Positions 6,141 to 13,648 of a DNA stretch of 25,536 nucleotides are shown here, in pieces. Both the position numbers and the translations under genes were made by a program. The DNA lies in assembly GCA_030622125.1 (NCBI GenBank), contig JAUXGM010000012.1, forward strand, positions 1 to 25,536. The letters run 5' to 3'. Source of the DNA: a bacterium. Lineage in GTDB: Bacteria; AUK180. Numbering within the stretch: position 1 is the first letter of the stretch; the number at the start of each line of letters is the position of its first letter. The notes beneath the pieces were generated by a model. That model did no database searches and had not been told where the DNA came from. It worked only from the letters and a program-made list of their open reading frames with translations.

Positions 6141-7564
6141 TGGAGAACGATCTACTCTTTGGCAAATATATAATAAAAGGTAAGCTTGGTCAGGGTGGGA
6201 TGGCGATTGTATATCACGCTTTTGATCCGACACTTCAAAGAGATGTTGCGATAAAAGCCCTTCTTCCAAAATTTAAAAATAACACAAACATTGTTAAAAT
6301 GTTTATCCGTGAAGGTCAGTTAATGGCTCAATTGGATAATCCGCACATCGTACAGGTTTATGAAAATGCTAAATATAAAGATTTCTTTTTTTATGTTATG
6401 GAATATATTGGGGGGAAAACATTAGATAAACTTATAAAAAACGGACTTTCTTATGCCGAAAACGAGGTTATATTTAGAGAGATATTAAAAGCACTTATCT
6501 ATATTCACAAGAAAAATATACTTCATTTGGATCTAAAACCATCCAATATTCTTGTTGAAAGTTCAGGTAATGTAAAGATCACCGACTTTGGTATCGGTGC
6601 GGATATAACAAAGGAAATGATATCAAAAAATGCTGTTGTCGGCACGATCAAGTATATTGCTCCGGAACAAATAACCGGTGACGAGATAAATTTCTATACC
6701 GACATATATCAACTTGGAGTTATCCTCTACCAAATGTACAGCGGCAATATCCCTTTTGAAGGAACAAATGAAGAGGTTATGAGGCAAAAACTAAATGAGG
6801 AACCGCAACCACTTAATATGTCCAATATTCTTGTTCCGGATTATATTTCAAGCATCTGTACAAGAATGCTTAGAATAAACTCTACTGATAGATATAAGAG
6901 TGTAGATGAGATTTTAGAAGATATGGATAATTTAAAATCTTACACTTCATCTTATGAAAGTGAACGTGCTGAGGTTTACGAAGCAGAAAAAAATAGAGTT
7001 TATACAGCTGATGCAATTTCGAACAATGTAAAAAAAGAAAGAAAAAAAAAGAAAAAAGAAAAATTCTTTGTAAAGATCTTTATCATATTTATTTTACTTC
7101 TTATCGGTTTTGTACTTCTTATCCATTTTGCAGAAAAGTGCGAGCGGATACCGATCATAAATAAGTTATTATTTCAATCTAAAAGCTCGATTGTTGCCAA
7201 TTATACCATTTATAAATATGATGATAGCATAGAATTTGCTCAATACTGTATAGATCATTTTAAATACAAACAAGCTGAAGAAATATTGCTTCCGTTAAAA
7301 GAAAGATACCCGAAAAAAAGATACATTATCTTAAAAATGCTTTTTGATATTTATTATTCGTATAACGATGAAAAATTTATTACTATAAGCAAAGAAATAT
7401 TAAAGATCGCTCCCAATTATGAGAGATACTTTTTAAATAAAAGACTCGGTGATTTCTATAGTGAAAAAAATGAGGTAAAACTTTCAAGAATATATTACAA
7501 TCAAGCAATAAAATATGCACCCAATGATGAACTAAAAAAAGCGATCTATAAGAAAATAAAATGA
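6140..7564 (+). CDS. Transmembrane PknB-type Ser/Thr protein kinase with TPR ectodomain
   Basis: The 474-residue product has a cytoplasmic Hanks-type kinase domain (about 8-265): glycine loop GQGGMAIVY (17-25), VAIK lysine K39, alpha-C glutamate E58, catalytic D131, K133 and N136, DFG 149-151, APE 174-176, and T169 in the activation/P+1 region. The usual HRD reads HLD, so it is a non-RD-type kinase and may not need activation-loop phosphorylation; catalytic residues are otherwise complete. A basic stretch leads to a single transmembrane helix (about 309-330) and an extracytoplasmic part with TPR-like repeats ('YKQAEEILLPLKERYPKKRYI', 'SRIYYNQAIKYAPNDE'). Topology matches the adjacent pseudokinase, suggesting a receptor pair sensing an envelope signal. 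The miaB start overlaps its stop (ATGA). Substrates are unknown. Confidence 0.9.
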   Translation: MENDLLFGKYIIKGKLGQGGMAIVYHAFDPTLQRDVAIKALLPKFKNNTNIVKMFIREGQLMAQLDNPHIVQVYENAKYKDFFFYVMEYIGGKTLDKLIKNGLSYAENEVIFREILKALIYIHKKNILHLDLKPSNILVESSGNVKITDFGIGADITKEMISKNAVVGTIKYIAPEQITGDEINFYTDIYQLGVILYQMYSGNIPFEGTNEEVMRQKLNEEPQPLNMSNILVPDYISSICTRMLRINSTDRYKSVDEILEDMDNLKSYTSSYESERAEVYEAEKNRVYTADAISNNVKKERKKKKKEKFFVKIFIIFILLLIGFVLLIHFAEKCERIPIINKLLFQSKSSIVANYTIYKYDDSIEFAQYCIDHFKYKQAEEILLPLKERYPKKRYIILKMLFDIYYSYNDEKFITISKEILKIAPNYERYFLNKRLGDFYSEKNEVKLSRIYYNQAIKYAPNDELKKAIYKKIK

Positions 7565-8889
7565 GTTCAAAATCCTTTTTTATTATAAATTATGGCTGTC
7601 AAATGAATTTTTTAGAATCACAAAAGATCGCCGGGCAATTGGAAGGAATAGGATATTCGTATGCACCGGACAAAATGAATGCCGACTATGTCGTTTTAAA
7701 TACCTGTGCCGTAAGAGAAACCGCAGAAAGAAAAATATATGGAACAATCGGTCTTATTAAAAAATATGGAAAGTCTGGCGTGAAAATTGCAGTTGGAGGA
7801 TGCGTGACCCAGGTAAAGGGAAAAGAGATATATGATAGGTATAAACAAGTGGATATAATTTTCGGAAGCAGGAACAAAGAGATGCTGCCTCAATTTTTTG
7901 AAAGTGCCGATAAAGGTAAGCGGATCTTGAATTTAGATGAAATTGTAAATGAGGATATTGAATATGCCCTTTCCGCAAAAAGAGATTCCAAATATAGTGC
8001 TTTTGTCGAGATAATGAAAGGATGTAATAATTTTTGTAGTTATTGCATCGTTCCTTATGCTCGTGGCAGGGAAATTTCAATTCCACCGGACAATATTAAA
8101 GATAAGATCGTTGGGCTAATAGATAAAGGCTATAAAGAATTTACCCTACTTGGACAAAATGTTAATTCTTACGGCAAAAAATTTACTGATGATAAAGACA
8201 GAAACTACCGTTTTTTAGATCTGTTAAATGACCTTGAAGGGATCAATGGTATTTATCGTTTGCGTTTTATTACTTCTCATCCGAAGGATTTTAGTTTTGA
8301 GCTTGCCGATCTTATGGCAACCTCAAATATTATTGCCCATAGTTTGCATTTACCGATCCAATCCGGATCAAATAAGATATTGAAGCTTATGAATAGGGGA
8401 TATTCAAAAGAAGATTATATTGAAAAGATATCATATCTAAGGAGTAAAATCCCTGATATTGCTCTTTCAACCGATATGATATTTGGTTTTCCCTCGGAAG
8501 ATGAAAGGGATTTTCTTGAATCAATAGATATATTAAAAAAAATCAACTACCAAATAGCGTTTTTATTCCAATTTTCAGTAAGAACCGGCACAGCAGCAGC
8601 AAAGATGGAGGAAAAATTCATTGATAATAAAACAAAATTGGAACGTCTTCAATATGCCATTGATTTTCAAAACAAGATATCTTACGAAAGATCGAAGAAC
8701 TACATAGGCAATATTGAAGATCTTCTATTCTATTCTTCGGATAAAACCGGCAAAAAGCTAATGGGAAGAGATACTCACAATATGATCGTTGTTGCAGATG
8801 GGAAAAAAAAGGATATCGGTAACATTAAAAAAGTGAAAATAAACGATGGGAATTCCTACACATTATTTGGAAGTCAGTTGAATGAATAG
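7561..8889 (+). CDS. miaB: tRNA-2-methylthio-N6-dimethylallyladenosine synthase
   Basis: MiaB is a radical-SAM methylthiotransferase that adds a methylthio group to isopentenyladenosine at position 37 of tRNAs reading UNN codons. The 442-residue length is typical. The N-terminal domain carries the three auxiliary [4Fe-4S] ligands C13 (YGCQMN), C49 (NTCAVRE) and C81 (GGCVTQ). The radical-SAM cluster motif C155-x3-C159-x2-C162 sits in GCNNFCSYCIVPYARGRE. Typical segments LLGQNVNSYG, RFITSHP and HLPIQSGS..IL..M.R.Y follow, and a TRAM domain occupies about the last 65 residues. It shares an ATGA overlap with the kinase gene and an 8-base overlap with the next gene. CDK5RAP1 and MtaB belong to the same superfamily, but YGCQMN and the overall pattern favour MiaB. 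Confidence 0.95.
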   Translation: MSSKSFFIINYGCQMNFLESQKIAGQLEGIGYSYAPDKMNADYVVLNTCAVRETAERKIYGTIGLIKKYGKSGVKIAVGGCVTQVKGKEIYDRYKQVDIIFGSRNKEMLPQFFESADKGKRILNLDEIVNEDIEYALSAKRDSKYSAFVEIMKGCNNFCSYCIVPYARGREISIPPDNIKDKIVGLIDKGYKEFTLLGQNVNSYGKKFTDDKDRNYRFLDLLNDLEGINGIYRLRFITSHPKDFSFELADLMATSNIIAHSLHLPIQSGSNKILKLMNRGYSKEDYIEKISYLRSKIPDIALSTDMIFGFPSEDERDFLESIDILKKINYQIAFLFQFSVRTGTAAAKMEEKFIDNKTKLERLQYAIDFQNKISYERSKNYIGNIEDLLFYSSDKTGKKLMGRDTHNMIVVADGKKKDIGNIKKVKINDGNSYTLFGSQLNE

Positions 8890-9730
8890 CAGAATATTTA
8901 TTATTATCTTAGTTCTTTTTTCTTGCTCTGTATATTCAGAAAGTGTAAAAAAATTGTATGACCTGGGATTAAGCTCTATTGCAGAAGAAAATTATGAAGA
9001 AGGTATCCTTAAATTAAGAACCGTTTATCTCAAATACCCTAAGTCAAAATATGCAGAAGCTGCAAGATATTATGTCGGTTATTTTGCCGAAGATGTTTTT
9101 CAACAAAAGGTTGAATATATGGATTTTTTAGATAAATATCCGAATTCAGCATATTGTGAGGAGATTTATTTTCAACTTGGACTAAACAATTATGTTACAA
9201 AAAACTTTAAAGAAGCACAATTTTACTTTGAAAAATACCTCTGGAATTATCCGACAGGAAATTATCTTAATTCTGTTAATTTTTATTTAGGAGTAATTGC
9301 AAAAGAAAATGGAGAATATAACCTTTATAGAGCGAAGATGTCAAAACTTAACCATTATAATAAAAATCCGTACTTTTTAATGGCTTCTTTTTTATTACTT
9401 GATTTTTACAAAAAAAATGGGATTTCAGAAAAAATACAGGAGATTGAAAACCAACTGCAAGGGAAGTTCCCACCTCTTTTATTGACAACAAATAATCTAA
9501 ATTCTTACTGGACCATTCAACTTGGTGCTTTTAAAAGTAAGAATCGGGCAAAGAAATATAAGCAATTGTTGGAGGATCATAATTTTTCAAATATCTACAT
9601 AAATAAGATTGGAAGTTATTACAAACTCTTTTCAGGGCATTTTTCAACAAAGACGGAAGCAAGATCATACTTAAAGTTATTTGAGGATCAAGGTTATGAA
9701 TGCCGAATTATCAAAAAAGAAAAAAAATAA
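8882..9730 (+). CDS. Exported TPR protein with C-terminal SPOR domain
   Basis: The 282-residue product has an N-terminal signal peptide (about 1-19; FSCSVYS-ES) and may be a lipoprotein through C15, although the lipobox is weak. Residues about 22-190 hold TPR or Tol-Pal-YbgF-like repeats ('EENYEEGILKLRTVYLKYPKSKYAEAARYYVGY', 'FKEAQFYFEKYLWNYPTGNYLNS'). Residues about 207-280 are a SPOR domain: YWTIQLGAFKSKNRA..., then FSGHFSTKTEARSYLKLFED. SPOR domains bind denuded peptidoglycan, often at the division septum. The protein probably sits in the periplasm, tethering a TPR scaffold to the wall. It is encoded inside an operon with miaB and mutS, and the mutS start overlaps its last codons by 35 bases. 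Confidence 0.85.
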   Translation: MNSRIFIIILVLFSCSVYSESVKKLYDLGLSSIAEENYEEGILKLRTVYLKYPKSKYAEAARYYVGYFAEDVFQQKVEYMDFLDKYPNSAYCEEIYFQLGLNNYVTKNFKEAQFYFEKYLWNYPTGNYLNSVNFYLGVIAKENGEYNLYRAKMSKLNHYNKNPYFLMASFLLLDFYKKNGISEKIQEIENQLQGKFPPLLLTTNNLNSYWTIQLGAFKSKNRAKKYKQLLEDHNFSNIYINKIGSYYKLFSGHFSTKTEARSYLKLFEDQGYECRIIKKEKK

Positions 9731-12374
9731 CAGAGAAACTCCAATGATCAAACAGTATCTTGATATAAAAAATAATTACAAGGATACCGTCTTATTTTAT
9801 CGAGTCGGTGATTTTTACGAGACATTTTTTGATGATGCGAAAACTACATCAAAGGTCCTAAATATTGCACTCACATCCCGCGGAATTGACGCATCAGGCA
9901 AAAAAGTACCCCTTGCAGGCATACCGTATCATGCAGTTGACTCTTACCTTTACAAAATGGTTGCCGCCGGTTATAAGGTCGGTATATGTGAACAAATAGA
10001 AGACCCGAAACTTGCAAAAGGTGTGGTGAAAAGGGATGTAATAAGGGTTGTTACACCCGGTACTATTGTTGATGACAAGGCAATTGATGAGAAAAGCAAT
10101 AACAATATCCTTTCTTTTTTTATATCGGATTCCTTATTTTATTATAGTTTCTGTGATGTTTCAACAGGGGAATTTCATTTTTCCGAGATTGAATCGGGCA
10201 ACGATTTTAGAAAATTTCTATCGGAATTATTAAAGATATCTCCCAAGGAAATTATTGTTTTTGAGGAATATTACAGAGATTATCTTGAAAATAAGAACAG
10301 TATTATCAAAGAGATAAAAAAATTCTTCCCGAATATTACTATTAACTATGTAGAAAAATGGAAAACAGTTCTTTCCTATAATGAAAATATATTGAAAGAT
10401 CATTTGAATGTAATAAACCTAAAATCATATGGATTTGAAAAAAATGAGGAGATAATAACAACGGGTATATTACTTTCTTACCTTCAGGAAACGCAGAAAA
10501 GTGAACTTTCTCATATTGAAAGGATAACTCCGCAGCGAAATCTTGATTTTATGTTTCTTGATCTCTACACGCAGCTTAATCTTGACCTTCTTCCCGATAG
10601 TGCAAACAAAAATGCTAATCTTTTCTACATTCTTGATACAACAAACACACCAATGGGAGCTCGGCTTTTAAAAAATAGGATACTTCAACCATTGACCGAT
10701 CCCGAGAAGATCGGCAGGCGTCTTGACATTATTGATGAATTTTTTGCCCTTGCCACTTTCTCAATTGAGAAGATTTTGGATAAAATAAAAGATATTGAAA
10801 GAATTATATCGAAGATATCCATAGGAATCATAAAACCGGGAGAATTTAATGTATTAAAAGAAGGATTAGGAGCGATTCCCGATATTAGTGATTTTGCATC
10901 CAAATTAAAAAGCAGTTATGGAATGGATCTATATCGGCAATTTATGGGCATAAAGAAAAATGTTAAGACCGTTTTCAAAAAAATTGAGGAAGCTATATCT
11001 GAAAATCCACCGTTTGCTTCAAATGAAATTGGTATTTTCAAAGATGGTTATAACAAGGAACTTGATGAGATCAGAAATATAAGTAAAAACGGAAAAAAAA
11101 TAATTAAAGAACATTTTGAAAAGATAAAGGAAAAGATAGGCTCACAGAATATTAAACTTGGCTACAATAAGGTGTTCGGATACTATTTTGAAATAACAAA
11201 GGCAAAACTAAATGAGGTAAAACTTCCGGAGGAAGCGATCAGAAAACAGACCCTTGTAAATTCCGAACGATTCATAACCGTTGAGTTAAAAGAAATCGAA
11301 GAAAAAATACTCTCTGTAAATGACCGCTTACTTGCATTTGAGCGGCAGTTGTGGAATGATTTTTTGGACTGTTTTAAGCCCTTTTATAATTCACTAATGG
11401 TTTATAGTAGAATAATTGCCGAGTTGGATTATTTTATTTCAATGAAAAATAATGCAATTAGATATAATTATACAAGACCGGTTGTTAATAATGGAGATCT
11501 TATTAGATTAAAGGGATCAAGACATCCGGTAATAGAGCAGCAGGAATTGGGTGAACCATTTATTCCGAATGATATTACCATTGATAATCAGGAGTCTCAG
11601 ATTCAACTCATTACAGGTCCGAATATGGCAGGCAAATCAACATTTTTAAGGCAGGTTGCCCTTATCATCCTGATGGCACAGATGGGTACCTATGTCCCTG
11701 CTGATGAAGCGTATATAGGTGCAGTCGATAGAATATTTACACGAATCGGTGCAAGTGATAATCTTGCATTGGGGCAGTCCACATTTATGGTTGAAATGAA
11801 TGAGGTTGCAAATATCTTAAATTCTGCAACCGATAAGAGTTTTATTATTTTAGATGAGGTTGGTAGGGGTACTTCTACTTACGATGGACTTTCAATTGCA
11901 TGGGCAGTTGTCGAATATCTTCACGACACAGAAGGGCAAAGGGCAAAGACACTTTTTGCCACTCATTATCATGAACTTACCAAGATCGCCGAATATCTTA
12001 AAAGAGTAGATGTTTTTAAGGTTGATGTTGAGGAATACGGAGACAAGATCATTTTTTTAAGAAAGGTAATAAAAGGTTCTGCCGACAAGAGTTACGGTAT
12101 CTATGTCGGAGAACTTGCAGGTCTTCCAAAGGAGGTGATAAAAAGGGCAGAGGAGATACTTGTTGATCTTGAAGCCAATTCATCGGAAAAAATTATCTTA
12201 AAAAAGAGAATCAATTATGTTCAGCCTTCTCTTTTTGTTATGGATGGCATAACAAAAGCGGAAAAGTACATTATAGAAGAGATCAAAGCACTTGAAGTAA
12301 ATAATATAACACCAATGGATAGCCTGGCAATTTTAAATAAATTTAAAAAAAGTTTGAAAAAAAATGAAAATTAA
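9696..12374 (+). CDS. mutS: DNA mismatch repair protein MutS
   Basis: MutS recognises base mismatches and small loops and recruits MutL. The 892-residue product has the mismatch-contact Phe-x-Glu at F40-Y41-E42 (in YRVGDFYETFFDDAK). The C-terminal ATPase has Walker A GPNMAGKST (641-649), Walker B IILDEVGRGTSTYDG (D720-E721) and ATHYHEL. I chose the ATG at 9696, which has GAGGA 8 bases upstream and gives an N-terminus matching E. coli MutS (TPMIKQY versus TPMMQQY). An in-frame TTG at 9681 would add 5 residues. The gene overlaps the SPOR gene by 35 bases. mutL is not in the window. The absence of a Smr domain and presence of the N-terminal mismatch domain make it MutS1 rather than MutS2. Confidence 0.97.
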   Translation: MNAELSKKKKNNRETPMIKQYLDIKNNYKDTVLFYRVGDFYETFFDDAKTTSKVLNIALTSRGIDASGKKVPLAGIPYHAVDSYLYKMVAAGYKVGICEQIEDPKLAKGVVKRDVIRVVTPGTIVDDKAIDEKSNNNILSFFISDSLFYYSFCDVSTGEFHFSEIESGNDFRKFLSELLKISPKEIIVFEEYYRDYLENKNSIIKEIKKFFPNITINYVEKWKTVLSYNENILKDHLNVINLKSYGFEKNEEIITTGILLSYLQETQKSELSHIERITPQRNLDFMFLDLYTQLNLDLLPDSANKNANLFYILDTTNTPMGARLLKNRILQPLTDPEKIGRRLDIIDEFFALATFSIEKILDKIKDIERIISKISIGIIKPGEFNVLKEGLGAIPDISDFASKLKSSYGMDLYRQFMGIKKNVKTVFKKIEEAISENPPFASNEIGIFKDGYNKELDEIRNISKNGKKIIKEHFEKIKEKIGSQNIKLGYNKVFGYYFEITKAKLNEVKLPEEAIRKQTLVNSERFITVELKEIEEKILSVNDRLLAFERQLWNDFLDCFKPFYNSLMVYSRIIAELDYFISMKNNAIRYNYTRPVVNNGDLIRLKGSRHPVIEQQELGEPFIPNDITIDNQESQIQLITGPNMAGKSTFLRQVALIILMAQMGTYVPADEAYIGAVDRIFTRIGASDNLALGQSTFMVEMNEVANILNSATDKSFIILDEVGRGTSTYDGLSIAWAVVEYLHDTEGQRAKTLFATHYHELTKIAEYLKRVDVFKVDVEEYGDKIIFLRKVIKGSADKSYGIYVGELAGLPKEVIKRAEEILVDLEANSSEKIILKKRINYVQPSLFVMDGITKAEKYIIEEIKALEVNNITPMDSLAILNKFKKSLKKNEN

Positions 12375-12401
12375 ATAGAATAATATAAATAGGATGTGAA
12401 T

Positions 12402-12503
12402 ATGAAAAATAGAGAAAAACCTTTGAACCCAGCCCCGATTTCATTGGGCGGGGTAAACTTTTTAGCCTTTGAACAAGGTATTTTTTATAGGAGTAAATTA
12501 TGA
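12402..12503 (+). CDS. Possible 33-residue leader peptide upstream of the acetyltransferase gene
   Basis: In the 125 bases between mutS and the acetyltransferase gene there is an ATG at 12402, preceded by AGGATGTG about 3-9 bases away, that opens a 33-codon frame. Its stop TGA overlaps the acetyltransferase start (ATGA, 4 bases), the coupling seen elsewhere in this operon. The peptide has no signal or transmembrane segment. The frame runs through a hairpin repeat (12423-12458), which could be a translational or attenuation element, or could mean the frame arose by chance. Real expression is uncertain. Confidence 0.25.
   Translation: MKNREKPLNPAPISLGGVNFLAFEQGIFYRSKL
12423..12458. repeat. Hairpin repeat, copy 2
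   Basis: AGCCCCG and CGGGG pair around an ATTTCATTGGG loop. The flanks TTGAACC and GGGTAAA match copy 1 at 605-641. CCTTTGAAC occurs at 12420-12428 and again at 12466-12474, 46 bases apart, and could be a duplicated target site, although the first copy partly belongs to the repeat. No T-run follows, so a terminator is unlikely. Confidence 0.45.
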
Positions 12504-13630
12504 ATATTGAAATTAAGAATGTGGAGAGCAAAAGGGATTTGAAGGAATTCATAAGGTTTCCCTGGAAGGTCTATAAAAATGATCCCAATTGGGTTGCTCC
12601 GCTGCTTATGGAAATGAAAATGAAATTTAATCCCAAAAAAAATCCTTACTATGAACATTCGGAGGTAGAACTTTTCATTGCCATAAAAGACGGAGAAATT
12701 GCCGGTAGAATTGCCTGTCATATAGACCATTTACATAATGAGTTTCATAAAGAAAAATGCGCTTTCTTTGGTTTTTTTGAAGTAATAAATGACTATGATG
12801 TTGCAAAGAGATTATACGATAAAGCAATTGATTGGGCTAAAAAGAGAGGAATGCATAAGTTGAGGGGACCGATGAGTTTCGGCACCAACGATGAATGTGC
12901 CTTTTTACTTGAAGGTTTTGATTCGCCTCCGGTTGTTATGATGAGTTACAACCCTAAATACTATCTTGATTTTTCAGAAAAATACGGATTTAAAAAGGCA
13001 AAGGATCTTTTGGCATTTTTTAAAACAACTAAGGATCCGATTGACCCGAGAATGGCAAAGCATGCAAAAAGAATAGACGAAGACCCGACTATTAAAGCAA
13101 GAAAGTTCAATAAAAAAGATTTTAAAAATGAAATGAAAAGGGTAAAAGAGGTGTATGATGCGGCATGGGAACCAAATTGGGGATTTGTGCCGATGACACC
13201 GAGAGAGTTGGATGAAACGGCAAAAATGTTTTTGAATTTTGCTGATATTGACCTTATATGGTTTGCTGAAAAGATACATGAAAACGGCACTGTGGAACCA
13301 ATAGGTGTATCTGTTGTTATTCCGAATCTTAATGAAGCGATAAAACCGTTAAATGGTAAATTAGGACCTATAGAAATAATAAAATTTTTAAGATTAAAAA
13401 AGAAGGTAAAAGGCACGAGAGCGATTCTTTTCGGATTAAAAAAGAAAGCACAGGGATTTGGTATTCCGGCGCTTCTTTTTATGAAAACAGAGGAAGCAGG
13501 AAGAAAAAAAGGTTACGAATGGGTTGAAATGTCCTGGAATTTAGAGGATAATTTTAAGATCAATACATTTGACAAGGGCATCGGTGGTAAGGTTTACAAA
13601 AAATATAGGATTTACGAAAAGGAAATATAA
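12500..13630 (+). CDS. GNAT-fold acetyltransferase-like protein (YghO-like)
   Basis: The 376-residue product resembles the YghO type of GNAT-superfamily protein: a duplicated-fold acetyltransferase of about 370-390 residues with the opening 'EFIRFPWKVYKNDPNWVAPL', 'AIKDGEIAGRIACHID' and the mid-protein 'KLRGPMSFGTNDECAFLLEGFDSPPVVMMSYNPKYYLDFSEKYGF'. The C-terminal half has 'NLNEAIKPLNGKLGPIEIIKFLRLKKKVKGTRAILFG' and a second Gly-rich helix region. Substrate and physiological role are unknown; the family is annotated from fold only. It has a TAGGAG ribosome site 6 bases upstream and is probably the last gene of the operon from 4293. It converges with the gene at 13649, leaving 18 bases and no terminator hairpin. 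Confidence 0.8.
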   Translation: MNIEIKNVESKRDLKEFIRFPWKVYKNDPNWVAPLLMEMKMKFNPKKNPYYEHSEVELFIAIKDGEIAGRIACHIDHLHNEFHKEKCAFFGFFEVINDYDVAKRLYDKAIDWAKKRGMHKLRGPMSFGTNDECAFLLEGFDSPPVVMMSYNPKYYLDFSEKYGFKKAKDLLAFFKTTKDPIDPRMAKHAKRIDEDPTIKARKFNKKDFKNEMKRVKEVYDAAWEPNWGFVPMTPRELDETAKMFLNFADIDLIWFAEKIHENGTVEPIGVSVVIPNLNEAIKPLNGKLGPIEIIKFLRLKKKVKGTRAILFGLKKKAQGFGIPALLFMKTEEAGRKKGYEWVEMSWNLEDNFKINTFDKGIGGKVYKKYRIYEKEI

Positions 13631-13648
13631 TACAAATTTCTTTTTAAC

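Noticed and set aside
9681-9695. TTG start for mutS
   Set aside because: The ATG at 9696 has a better-spaced ribosome site and yields the family-typical N-terminus.
12423-12458. Intrinsic terminator after mutS
   Set aside because: No T-run directly follows the stem, and the sequence matches the repeat at 605-641.
12485-13416. Minus-strand open frames opposite the acetyltransferase gene
   Set aside because: They lie in the shadow of a well-supported gene and show no recognisable protein motifs or ribosome sites.
13631-13648. Bidirectional terminator between converging genes
   Set aside because: The gap has only 18 bases and no inverted repeat.
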